From an uncultured Clostridia bacterium (lineage in GTDB: Bacteria; Bacillota; Clostridia; Peptostreptococcales; Anaerovoracaceae): 46,901 bases of DNA. Below the pieces are notes generated by a model. The model made no database searches, was not told where the DNA came from, and saw nothing but the letters and a program-made list of their open reading frames with translations. The stretch's first letter is position 1, and each line of letters opens with the position of its first letter. Positions 23,108-30,775 of this stretch are shown here, one piece after another. The translations under genes and the position numbers were made by a program. The stretch covers positions 1 to 46,901 of the forward strand of contig CALZOZ010000008.1 in NCBI GenBank assembly GCA_945828095.1, written 5' to 3'.

Positions 23108-23361
23108 ACCTTTGAGGGAGAAGTAAAACTAGTTTACGGTCTCACAGCGAGCCCGGGGCGGTGGAAGCCGGGCAGATGCAGGATTAGAATAATGGGCTCC
23201 TGAGGGCGAGGGGAAAGCTAAGGCGAGTATCTGAGACGCGGTTCCGGCGTTACGGGAAAGGAGTGTGTTGGCACTCTGCAGAGAGGGCTCCCGGGAGAAG
23301 GGGTCAAACAAGGTGGCACCGCAGATACAATCTGTCCTTGAATTGAGGACGGATTTTTTTG
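23108..23361 (+). promoter_or_regulatory. T-box riboswitch, tryptophan specificity
   Basis: The leader has a long stem I whose distal part includes CCCGG/CCGGG arms (around 23150-23173), the T-box sequence AGGTGGCACCGC (23311-23322) and a 9-bp terminator stem (23330-23338 with 23346-23354) followed by seven T residues. The likely specifier codon is TGG at 23193-23195, on the 3' side of stem I. The variable base after UGG in the T-box bulge is C, which pairs with the G discriminator of bacterial tRNA-Trp. Uncharged tRNA-Trp would favour the antiterminator and turn on the transporter genes. Confidence 0.9.
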
Positions 23362-23437
23362 TTGGGAAACCGGATTAAACAGCAGAGACACTTCAATCAT
23401 TTATATTTAATTCTTAGAAAGAAAAGGAGAAAAGAAA

Positions 23438-24418
23438 ATGAAGAAGGTATTGACAGTATTATTGGTATTGATTATGGCGATGGGCCTCTTTGCAGGCTGC
23501 GGCTCAAAGGGCGGAGATGGAGAAGAAACCGTAAAGGTGGGAATTCTTCAGCTTATGGAGCATCCGTCACTCAACACTATAAGAGAAAGCATCATCGAAG
23601 GTCTGGCAGATGCAGGATATGTTGACGGAGAAAATATGACCATCGACTATCAGAACGGCCAGAACGATTTGACAATAATGAAGACTGCTGCGCAGACTTT
23701 TGTGGCCAACGGATGCGACGTTATAATAGCCATCGCAACTCCGGCAGCACAGGCAGTGCTTAGTGAAACAACAGAAATTCCAATCGTTTTCGCAGCAGTT
23801 ACTGATCCGGTAGATGCAGGACTTGTGGACAGCCTTGAGCAGCCGGGCGGAAATGTTACAGGAACTTCAGACGAAGTATCTGCAGAGATGATTATGAATC
23901 TGGCAGAGGAAATTACACCGGGATTCAAGACAATCGGCGCACTTTACAGCTCCGGAGAGGATAACTCGGCTTCCGTAATTGCAGGACTTAAGGAATATGC
24001 AGATGCAAAGGGACTTAAGGTAGTAGAGTCTGCTGTAACAAACAGCAGTGAGGTTCAGCAGGCAGCACAGTATCTGGCAGACAAGGTGGATGTTGTTTAC
24101 TCACCAATAGACAACACAGTAGCATCAGCTATGGCAGTGGCCACAGAGATTTTTAACGGACAGAAGATTCCTTTCTATGTAAGTGCTGACTCTATGGTAC
24201 AGGATGGTGGATTGGCTACATACGGTATCGACTACACAGTTTTAGGAAAAGAGACAGGAGCTATGGCTGCTCAGGTTCTCGGCGGAGAAACACCGTCAAA
24301 CATTTCTGTAAAGAAAATGAGCGATATGAGCGTATACATCAACCAGAAAACAGCAGATGCAATCGGCGTTGAATTCCCGCAGGCTGTTTTGGACAGAGCA
24401 CAGGTTCTTGGTGAGTAA
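23438..24418 (+). CDS. trpX: Tryptophan ABC transporter substrate-binding lipoprotein
   Basis: The 326-residue protein begins with a lipoprotein signal (LMAMGLFAGC, Cys21). The mature part belongs to the ABC_sub_bind (TrpX-like) family: VKVGILQLMEHPSLNTIRE, then ANGCDVIIAIATPAAQA and IPIVFAAVTDPVDAGLV, a two-lobed periplasmic-binding fold. TrpX proteins with T-box control have been assigned to tryptophan uptake in Firmicutes. The T-box directly upstream with a UGG specifier supports tryptophan here. It is the first gene of trpX-trpY-trpZ. Confidence 0.9.
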   Translation: MKKVLTVLLVLIMAMGLFAGCGSKGGDGEETVKVGILQLMEHPSLNTIRESIIEGLADAGYVDGENMTIDYQNGQNDLTIMKTAAQTFVANGCDVIIAIATPAAQAVLSETTEIPIVFAAVTDPVDAGLVDSLEQPGGNVTGTSDEVSAEMIMNLAEEITPGFKTIGALYSSGEDNSASVIAGLKEYADAKGLKVVESAVTNSSEVQQAAQYLADKVDVVYSPIDNTVASAMAVATEIFNGQKIPFYVSADSMVQDGGLATYGIDYTVLGKETGAMAAQVLGGETPSNISVKKMSDMSVYINQKTADAIGVEFPQAVLDRAQVLGE

Positions 24419-24443
24419 AAAAGTTTAGGAGAGAATAGAAACA

Positions 24444-25364
24444 ATGATTATGACATTTGCGGCCTTTCTGGGGTCACTGGAGCTTGGAATGATATATGCG
24501 GTTCTGGCACTGGGAGTTTTTCTTTCATTCAGAACCCTCAATATGCCGGACCTGACGGTGGACGGCTCCATCGTCACAGGAATGGCCATTTCGGCAGTAA
24601 TATGTGCAGGAGGAGGAAATCCTTTCCTGGCTCTTATAGGAGCGGCCCTGGGCGGGGCAGCTGCAGGACTGATTACGGGACTGCTTCATACCAAACTTAA
24701 AATTCAGGCTATACTGGCCGGCATTTTAGTAATGCTGGCCGCTTACTCTGTTAATTTGAGAATTATGGGTAAGACGCCGAACATTCCATTGACAAAAAGC
24801 ACCACAGTATATAAAATTGCCGATGGCATTTTGCCGCCTAAGTATGCGGGAATCGTTCTCGGGCTGGTCATACTGATTATAATAATCGCACTGCTGTATA
24901 TGTTCCTTGAGACCCGTCTGGGATTTGTTTTCAGGGCAACCGGAGATAATGAGGATATGGTAAAGGCATGCGGAGTATCATGTGATAACATGAAGCTTCT
25001 GGGGCTGGCTCTTTCCAACGGACTGGTAGGACTTGCCGGAGGCCTTCTGGCGCAGAATCAGGCCTTTGCGGATATAAACAGCGGTACAGGAATGATGGTT
25101 ATAGGATTGGCATCGGTAATTCTGGGAGAGGTGATTTTCGGAACAAAGACCCTTATGAGAAGACTGGTGGCCGCATCTCTTGGAGCAATACTATATAGAA
25201 TTCTGCTGGCGCAGGCCCTTTATGTGGGCATGGAATCCACCGATATGAAGCTGGTGTCGGCAATTATCGTAGTTATTGCCCTGACTCTGGGGCTTCTGGG
25301 TGAAAAGAGTTCCAAGCTGACGAGATTTTCGGCGAAATTCATAAAAAGGAGGGTTCAGAGATGA
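24444..25364 (+). CDS. trpY: Tryptophan ABC transporter permease
   Basis: The 306-residue membrane protein resembles branched-chain amino acid-type permeases (BPD_transp_2): the segment FRTLNMPDLTVDGSIVTG, several helices, and the coupling region RATGDNEDMVKACGVS that contacts the ATPase. It lies 25 bases after trpX and overlaps trpZ by 4 bases (ATGA). Confidence 0.9.
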   Translation: MIMTFAAFLGSLELGMIYAVLALGVFLSFRTLNMPDLTVDGSIVTGMAISAVICAGGGNPFLALIGAALGGAAAGLITGLLHTKLKIQAILAGILVMLAAYSVNLRIMGKTPNIPLTKSTTVYKIADGILPPKYAGIVLGLVILIIIIALLYMFLETRLGFVFRATGDNEDMVKACGVSCDNMKLLGLALSNGLVGLAGGLLAQNQAFADINSGTGMMVIGLASVILGEVIFGTKTLMRRLVAASLGAILYRILLAQALYVGMESTDMKLVSAIIVVIALTLGLLGEKSSKLTRFSAKFIKRRVQR

Positions 25365-26143
25365 AAAACCTGCTTGAGATAAAGGACATTACCAAGGTTT
25401 TTGGTGAGGGCACCGTCAATGAAAAGGTGGCACTCAATTCTGTGAGCCTTACACTGAGAGAAGGGGATTTTGTCACGGTTATAGGAAACAACGGTGCCGG
25501 AAAGTCGACACTTCTCAACTGCATCGCCGGAGTTTATGCTATCGACAAGGGCAGCATTGTTCTCGACGATAAGGACATCACCAAACTGCCGGAGCACAAG
25601 CGTGCCCGCTGGATGGGAAGAGTTTTTCAGGACCCACTGAAGGGCACAGCCTTTGATATGACTATTGAGGAAAACCTGGCAATCGCTTATTATAAAAACA
25701 GATCCCGCGGCCTGAGCCCGGGAATTACATCTAAGGACAGGGAGCTTTTCCGCGAAAAGCTTTCCATGCTGGAAATGGGTCTGGAAGACAAGATGACTCA
25801 GAAGGTGAAACTGCTTTCCGGCGGTCAGAGACAGGCTTTGACCTTGTTTATGGCAGCCATAACGGAGCCTAAGCTTTTGCTCCTTGATGAGCATACGGCG
25901 GCACTTGATCCGGCGGCGGCATCAAAGGTTCTGGCCCTCACCGACAGATGTGCCGAAGACCCGAAGCTCTGTACCCTGATGATCACCCATAACATGAAAG
26001 ACGCGCTGAAGCACGGAAACAGAACCATCCTGATGAAGGACGGACGGATTGTAATGGACATCAGCGGAGAGGAAAGGGAGCAGATGACTGTGGAAAAGCT
26101 CATAGAAAAGTTCAGCATTGATAATGACAGGATGCTGCTTTAA
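25361..26143 (+). CDS. trpZ: Tryptophan ABC transporter ATPase
   Basis: The 260-residue ATPase has Walker A GNNGAGKST, signature LSGGQRQALTL, Walker B LLLLDEHTAALDP (His in place of the usual Pro after Glu, common in this subgroup) and switch His in THNMKDA. It energises the TrpXY importer and is translationally coupled to trpY. The operon ends here, facing the convergent DUF1836 gene 10 bases away without an obvious terminator. Confidence 0.92.
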   Translation: MKNLLEIKDITKVFGEGTVNEKVALNSVSLTLREGDFVTVIGNNGAGKSTLLNCIAGVYAIDKGSIVLDDKDITKLPEHKRARWMGRVFQDPLKGTAFDMTIEENLAIAYYKNRSRGLSPGITSKDRELFREKLSMLEMGLEDKMTQKVKLLSGGQRQALTLFMAAITEPKLLLLDEHTAALDPAAASKVLALTDRCAEDPKLCTLMITHNMKDALKHGNRTILMKDGRIVMDISGEEREQMTVEKLIEKFSIDNDRMLL

Positions 26144-26153
26144 GATGCGTTCC

Positions 26154-26660
26154 TTACAGTACTTTTGAATTGAGAAATGTCTGCTGCACGTAGAATTTGC
26201 ATGCAAATGACAGTGCAAAATTGTCCATAAGGTACTTATCAGGCCTTTCGGAGAGGTGTTCGTTGCGAATGTGAATTTCGCCGGAAAAAACCTCACGGAG
26301 GGCCTTTTCTATAGCCTCGCAGAATCTGTCGTAAGTTAGAGCAGGGTCACCGAGAGAAAGCCCCAGTCTGATAAGCCGGCCGATTTCCTCTGTAGTATAA
26401 CAGTTTTTAAGAATGCAGACCACAATTATCATGGCGGTGGACATCCTTGGGTATTTCTTGTTGACTGGTGCGTCCACTATCCTTGCTTTAACGTAATTGT
26501 TAATCATGCTTTTGGTCAGAGGGAACCCGTCGTGATGGCATAAAATAGGTGCCAGACTGTTATCTATGAGTGTAATTATCTGATCAATGTAAAGATCTAT
26601 AGAAGGCAGCTCGTTCCAGCGAGGAATGTGAAAGTTTTCGATTTTTAATTCTTCAGTCAT
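26154..26660 (-). CDS. DUF1836 protein, probable MerR-like DNA-binding regulator
   Basis: The 168-residue protein begins near the family hallmark IPRWNELPSIDLYIDQII and continues with LTKSMINNYVKARIVDAPVNKKY, a helix-turn-helix-like segment, then a helical C-terminal part. DUF1836 proteins are thought to be MerR-like HTH proteins. The ATG at 26660 has AGGTGA at good spacing. The gene is divergent from an acyl-CoA synthetase gene and the shared promoter region holds a perfect palindrome, so it is a good candidate regulator of that gene or of itself. Confidence 0.8.
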   Translation of the reverse strand: MTEELKIENFHIPRWNELPSIDLYIDQIITLIDNSLAPILCHHDGFPLTKSMINNYVKARIVDAPVNKKYPRMSTAMIIVVCILKNCYTTEEIGRLIRLGLSLGDPALTYDRFCEAIEKALREVFSGEIHIRNEHLSERPDKYLMDNFALSFACKFYVQQTFLNSKVL

Positions 26661-26690
26661 AATTTCACCTCAAGATTTCTTCTGATTGCT

Positions 26691-26719
26691 AATATACCAT
26701 AGTATACAGGCGGTGTAAA
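26691..26719 (-). promoter_or_regulatory. Promoter of the DUF1836 gene
   Basis: Minus-strand TTTACA (26719-26714) and TATATT (26696-26691) are 17 bases apart, back to back with the promoter of the acyl-CoA synthetase. Confidence 0.7.
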
Positions 26720-26722
26720 GGG

Positions 26723-26751
26723 TTGACATTATATCACACAAGTGGTAATCT
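26723..26751 (+). promoter_or_regulatory. Promoter of the acyl-CoA synthetase gene
   Basis: TTGACA (26723-26728) and TAATCT (26746-26751) are separated by 17 bases. The -10 overlaps the left arm of a palindrome. Confidence 0.8.
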
Positions 26752-26768
26752 AGTATTCGATACTAGAT
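26748..26768. promoter_or_regulatory. Perfect inverted repeat overlapping the -10 and start site
   Basis: ATCTAGTAT and ATACTAGAT (9 bp each) are separated by TCG. The placement over -10 and +1 is that of a repressor operator. Confidence 0.75.
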
Positions 26769-26802
26769 GGATTAAAGACAAATTAAAAAGGAGTTAAAGA
26801 TT

Positions 26803-28617
26803 ATGGAATATAGAGAACTTAAAGAAATGGAGATGAAGAGGGCCGAAGCTGTTATTGAAGCACTCAATACGAGCAAAGACCCTTATGTTGTTTACAAAAC
26901 TTCAAGGCCTATTACGGATCTGAAACATATGCTCAATACCAGTGTAGAGCTTTATGCCGATAATGTGGCCTTCAGACAGAGATTCGTAAAGGATGAACCT
27001 TTCAGAGAAATAATCTACCGCGAAGCACTGGACACTGTAAACGGACTGGGAACAGCCCTCATAGCCCACGGACTTAAGGGAAAGAGAATTTCTGTAATAG
27101 GGGAAAACTGCTATCAGTGGGCAACCAGTTATCTGGCAGCAGTTTGCGGCACCGGAGTGGTGGTTCCTCTGGATAAGGAGCTTTCTGCTCAGGAGCTTAA
27201 GCAGCTTGTCATAGAAGCAGATGTTGCTGCTGTACTATTTACAAAGAAATATGAGGAAATGTTCAAGGATATGATGGCTTCAGGTGACACTAAGCTGGAA
27301 TTACTGGTAAACCTGAACGGCTCAGCCGGAGATGAGGCGGAAGGCATCCTTTCATGGGAAGGCCTTGTTGAAGAAGGAAAGAAGCTTGTAGAAGGCGGAG
27401 ACAGAAGCTTTATAGATGCTGAGATTTATGCTGATGAAATGAGCGTGTTGCTGTTCACATCAGGCACAACAGGAATTGCAAAGGGCGTTATGCTCTCCCA
27501 CAGAAACATCTGTGAGGACCTTATGAGCGCACCGACTATACTTAACGTAAATACCTGGGATATTTTCTTCTCGGTACTTCCGGTGCATCACACATACGAG
27601 TGCACCTGCGGTTTCCTTATGCCTCTGTACAAGGGCGCATCCATCGCTTACTGCGAAGGTCTCAAGTACATTGTAAAGAATCTGGCAGAGGTAAGACCTA
27701 CTATGCTTCTTGCCGTTCCTCTTATCTTTGAAAACCTGTATAATAATATAATGAAAAATGTGAGAAAGCAGGGAAAGGAAGGGCTGGTACGCAAAGTTCT
27801 GGCTATCAATAAGGTGACCAAAAAGATCGGCTTGGATCTGAACAAACTGCTTCTCAAGGATATTTTAAAGGTCTTCGGCGGCAGAATGAGAGTGCTTATT
27901 TCCGGCGGCGCTGCCATCGATCCGGCAATCCTGCAGTTCTTTAATGATCTGGGATTTATCGCTGTACAGGGCTACGGACTTACTGAGTGTGCACCTATGG
28001 CGGCTCTCAATCCTGACCAGCATAAGAACATGAGAAATTCTTCAGTAGGTCATCTGCTTCCGGGTATGGAAGTTAAAATTGAAGACAAGAATGAGGACGG
28101 CATTGGAGAAATCTGTGTAAAGGGTCCGAACGTAATGATGGGCTACTACAACATGCCGGAGGAAACTGCAAAGGTTATCCGGGACGGCTGGTTCCATACC
28201 GGAGACCTGGGTTACGTTGACGATAAGGACTTCATATATATCACAGGCAGAAAGAAAAATGTAATAATCACTGCTAACGGAAAGAATGTATTCCCTGAAG
28301 AACTGGAGTATTATCTGGGCAGAAGCAATCTGGTCAGCGAGTCTATGGTATGGGCTCAGGAAGACGAAGCCGGACAGGATACAGTTATCGTGGCAACTAT
28401 AAAGCCTGATATGGAGGAGGTTGAGGCTGTCATCGGAAAAGAGGCTGCATCAGATACAGCACAGGTGGAAAAGCTTCTCTGGGCAGAGGTAGACAAGATT
28501 AACGAGGACCTTCCGTTCTTCAAGAAGATTAAGAAGGTTACGGTTCGCCGCGAGGAATTTGAAAAGACCACAGGCAAGAAGATAAAGCGATTTGTGGAAA
28601 GCAATAAGGCGGAATAA
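26803..28617 (+). CDS. AMP-dependent acyl-CoA synthetase/ligase
   Basis: The 604-residue enzyme has the adenylate-forming motifs: LLFTSGTTGIAKGVMLSH (P-loop, about residue 216), GYGLTE, GWFHTGDLGY and the C-terminal lysine region ending GKKIKRF. It activates a carboxylic acid, probably a long-chain fatty acid given the overall FadD-like layout, to the acyl-adenylate and then the CoA thioester. The start follows AAAGGAG. Its promoter carries a 9-bp inverted repeat and it is divergent from a DUF1836 regulator. Confidence 0.92.
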   Translation: MEYRELKEMEMKRAEAVIEALNTSKDPYVVYKTSRPITDLKHMLNTSVELYADNVAFRQRFVKDEPFREIIYREALDTVNGLGTALIAHGLKGKRISVIGENCYQWATSYLAAVCGTGVVVPLDKELSAQELKQLVIEADVAAVLFTKKYEEMFKDMMASGDTKLELLVNLNGSAGDEAEGILSWEGLVEEGKKLVEGGDRSFIDAEIYADEMSVLLFTSGTTGIAKGVMLSHRNICEDLMSAPTILNVNTWDIFFSVLPVHHTYECTCGFLMPLYKGASIAYCEGLKYIVKNLAEVRPTMLLAVPLIFENLYNNIMKNVRKQGKEGLVRKVLAINKVTKKIGLDLNKLLLKDILKVFGGRMRVLISGGAAIDPAILQFFNDLGFIAVQGYGLTECAPMAALNPDQHKNMRNSSVGHLLPGMEVKIEDKNEDGIGEICVKGPNVMMGYYNMPEETAKVIRDGWFHTGDLGYVDDKDFIYITGRKKNVIITANGKNVFPEELEYYLGRSNLVSESMVWAQEDEAGQDTVIVATIKPDMEEVEAVIGKEAASDTAQVEKLLWAEVDKINEDLPFFKKIKKVTVRREEFEKTTGKKIKRFVESNKAE

Positions 28618-28642
28618 CCCGATTGGTATGATATTTATGGCG

Positions 28643-28668
28643 GAGGCGTGCAGTGCGCCTCTGTTTTT
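28643..28668 (+). terminator. Terminator after the acyl-CoA synthetase gene
   Basis: GAGGCG (28643-28648) pairs with CGCCTC (28656-28661), followed by TGTTTTT. Confidence 0.75.
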
Positions 28669-28718
28669 CTTTGGTATAAATCCTGCAAGCGTGTGATCCG
28701 GACTCTACGGAGCGTTTA

Positions 28719-28747
28719 TTGCAGATGTCAGCTGATTGCTGTATAAT
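28719..28747 (+). promoter_or_regulatory. Promoter of the HTH-desulfoferrodoxin gene
   Basis: TTGCAG (28719-28724) and TATAAT (28742-28747) are 17 bases apart. This supports the internal ATG at 28811 as the start. Confidence 0.72.
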
Positions 28748-28810
28748 GTGAGCATGTTGAAAATGCGTGCGCTCATGCGCTGCGGCTCCGATAAGATAAG
28801 GAGGAAATCC

Positions 28811-29395
28811 ATGGATAATGTGAAGATAGGAAATCTTATTAATAAATTGAGGAAAGAAAAAGGCATGACTCAGCTTCAGCTGGCGGAAAAACTCCACATA
28901 AGCGACAAGACTGTTTCCAAGTGGGAGAGGGGTCTGGGCTGTCCGGATGTTTCTCTTCTGACGGACTTGTCCGGGGTTTTCGGTGTGGATCTGGAAAAGC
29001 TTCTGTCCGGCCAGCTGGATGCCAATGAGGAAAGAGGAGGCAATATGAAAAAACTGAATTTCTATGTATGCCCGGAATGCGGCAATGTGATAACAGCAAT
29101 GACTGATGCGGGAGTTTCCTGCTGCGGAAAGAAGCTCAAGGCTCTCGAGCCTGTGAAGGCATCGGAGGAGGAAAAGCTTTCCGTAGAAGTTATCGAAAAC
29201 GATTACTACATTTCGTCTAACCATCCTATGGTCAAGGAACATTATATTTCATTCGTCGCGCTTCTGACAGGTGACAGCCTGACGCTGAAGAAGCAGTATC
29301 CCGAGTGGGACCTTCAGGTGAGAATACCGGGAAGGACCCACGGAAAGCTTATCTGGTACTGCACAGATCACGGACTGTTTTATCAGCTGGTGTAG
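28811..29395 (+). CDS. XRE-type HTH regulator fused to a desulfoferrodoxin-like domain
   Basis: The 194-residue protein has an XRE helix-turn-helix (5-65; MTQLQLAEKLHISDKTVSKW), then a desulfoferrodoxin-like part. Domain I has the Fe(Cys)4 pattern C87-x2-C90 and C104-C105 as in desulforedoxin. Domain II resembles the superoxide reductase centre: HP at H138, EHY at H144, and YCTDHG with C184 and H187. The EKHVPVI histidine of classical enzymes is not seen (EKLSVEVI instead), so one of the usual four histidine ligands seems to be missing. This suggests an iron-based redox or superoxide sensor rather than an enzyme. AAGGAGG at 28798-28804 sets the start. Confidence 0.85.
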   Translation: MDNVKIGNLINKLRKEKGMTQLQLAEKLHISDKTVSKWERGLGCPDVSLLTDLSGVFGVDLEKLLSGQLDANEERGGNMKKLNFYVCPECGNVITAMTDAGVSCCGKKLKALEPVKASEEEKLSVEVIENDYYISSNHPMVKEHYISFVALLTGDSLTLKKQYPEWDLQVRIPGRTHGKLIWYCTDHGLFYQLV

Positions 29396-29423
29396 TAGGC
29401 CTATGAAGCCCTTTTCGGCGGTC

Positions 29424-29468
29424 AACTCCACCATTTTTTGAAAAAACATCAAAAATGGTGGAGTTTTT
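29424..29468 (+). terminator. Terminator of the HTH-desulfoferrodoxin gene
   Basis: A perfect 15-bp stem (29424-29438 with 29451-29465) ends in a T-tract on the plus strand. Confidence 0.93.
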
Positions 29469-29521
29469 GTTGTAGAATGAGCGGCTTAAGGCTGTGAGGA
29501 AATAGCATGGCTGAACATAAT

Positions 29522-29537
29522 CGTTGAAATTTCAACG
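29522..29537. repeat. Perfect 16-bp palindrome between two terminators
   Basis: CGTTGAAATTTCAACG is self-complementary. It lies between convergent transcription units, so its role is unclear. Confidence 0.6.
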
Positions 29538-29584
29538 TTTAACATAAATTTACAGGCATGGTGTTATGGATTCGGCGCTCAAAA

Positions 29585-29624
29585 ACTCCACCAAAATCAC
29601 AAAAAATCGCAAAAATGGTGGAGT
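29585..29624 (-). terminator. Terminator of the convergent envelope operon
   Basis: ACTCCACCA (29585-29593) pairs with TGGTGGAGT (29616-29624), and the minus strand ends in a T-run (complement of A81-85). The stem sequence is the same as in the opposing terminator at 29424. Confidence 0.85.
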
Positions 29625-29638
29625 ATCAGTTGCAACTG

Positions 29639-30775
29639 TCAGAACGTTAGCTGCTTTTTATGGCGGATGCTCCTTTTATGCCGACTGCCCAGAAGGAAAG
29701 TGCTCAGCCCGCTGGCCACAAGGGGCAGCGCAAAGCTGACGAAGCGGCTGAGAATGATTGCAACGCCCATAAGCTCTGCAGGAATCAGTGAGGCAAACAA
29801 TAATGCGAAGCCGCCTTCAGTTACGCCTACTGCACCGGGAAGAGGCAGAGCGGACACGGCCACATAAAGGGCCGCCTGATTCAATGTGATGTCAGACCAT
29901 AAAATGCCTGTTATTCCAAGACTTTTGCAGACGCAGAAGGTTATGGAAAAATAGGCAAGAAGCTGAATAATTGAAGTGAGGAAAATCTCTGCCATGGCGC
30001 GGGGATTTTTTGTTATGTATTGTGAAGCCCGTCGGTACTCGCAAATGCCTCTTAAAAACCGGACTCTCAATATCGAAGCGTTTTGAGAGTTAAACTTGTC
30101 GATTATCCATAGAACAGGTGAGGCGATAATTCTTGCAGCCGCCGGTGAAAAAATGGTGAACAAAAGGACTGCCAGCACAGCAGTGCTGATGAGCACGCCG
30201 GCAGCGAGAATTGCTAGGGTTACTGTGCCGCCGCCCCCGCCGCCCCCAGCCCCGATCCAAAATCCCGCCGAGCCGGGGCCGGGGCCGGTGCTTGCGCCTG
30301 TGACTGCATTGGTGCCTGCCGCAAGCACCGGGCTGTCCTGGCAGGCAAGTCCGGCAAGGGCCAGGGCAGCGGCGGCGGCCTGAAAGGACGTGAGCTCCGT
30401 CAGAAGAGCCAGAGACGAATGAGACAGAGGCAGCCCGTCTTTGTGCATAAAGTAAAGCTGCATAGGCTGTCCACCGGAGGCTGATGGCGTAATGGAACTG
30501 AAAAAGAAACCTGCCATGGAATATTTCAGCTGCCCTGGGAAGGAGACACGATGGCCAGCCAGACGGAGACACCTGCCTATGTTGGCGCCCTCGCATACAA
30601 AGAACAATCCCATTGCCAGTATACCGGGAAGGAGCCAAAGGGGGTCAGCTGTTTTTATGGATGAAAGGACAGAGGACAGACTGTACTCGCGATGGAGAAA
30701 TAACACCGTAAGTCCGGCCAAAGCAACAAAGAGCAATCCCCACATTATCAGTTTTTCTGAAGAAGGTTTTTTCAT
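29639..30775 (-). CDS. Lysylphosphatidylglycerol synthase-type flippase domain protein
   Basis: The 378-residue membrane protein belongs to the LPG_synthase_TM/YbhN-type family: N-terminal helix, the motif GANIGRCLRLAGH followed by SMAGFFFSSITPSASGGQPMQ (conserved TP..GG.P loop), and a C-terminal SALPLPGAVGVTEGGFALLF (conserved PG..G..EG). Such domains act in lipid synthesis or flipping. Residues about 161-184 hold an unusual Gly-rich insert encoded by extremely G+C-rich DNA. It overlaps the upstream glycosyltransferase-deacetylase gene by 4 bases, so both probably act on one envelope glycolipid. Confidence 0.85.
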   Translation of the reverse strand: MKKPSSEKLIMWGLLFVALAGLTVLFLHREYSLSSVLSSIKTADPLWLLPGILAMGLFFVCEGANIGRCLRLAGHRVSFPGQLKYSMAGFFFSSITPSASGGQPMQLYFMHKDGLPLSHSSLALLTELTSFQAAAAALALAGLACQDSPVLAAGTNAVTGASTGPGPGSAGFWIGAGGGGGGGTVTLAILAAGVLISTAVLAVLLFTIFSPAAARIIASPVLWIIDKFNSQNASILRVRFLRGICEYRRASQYITKNPRAMAEIFLTSIIQLLAYFSITFCVCKSLGITGILWSDITLNQAALYVAVSALPLPGAVGVTEGGFALLFASLIPAELMGVAIILSRFVSFALPLVASGLSTFLLGSRHKRSIRHKKQLTF

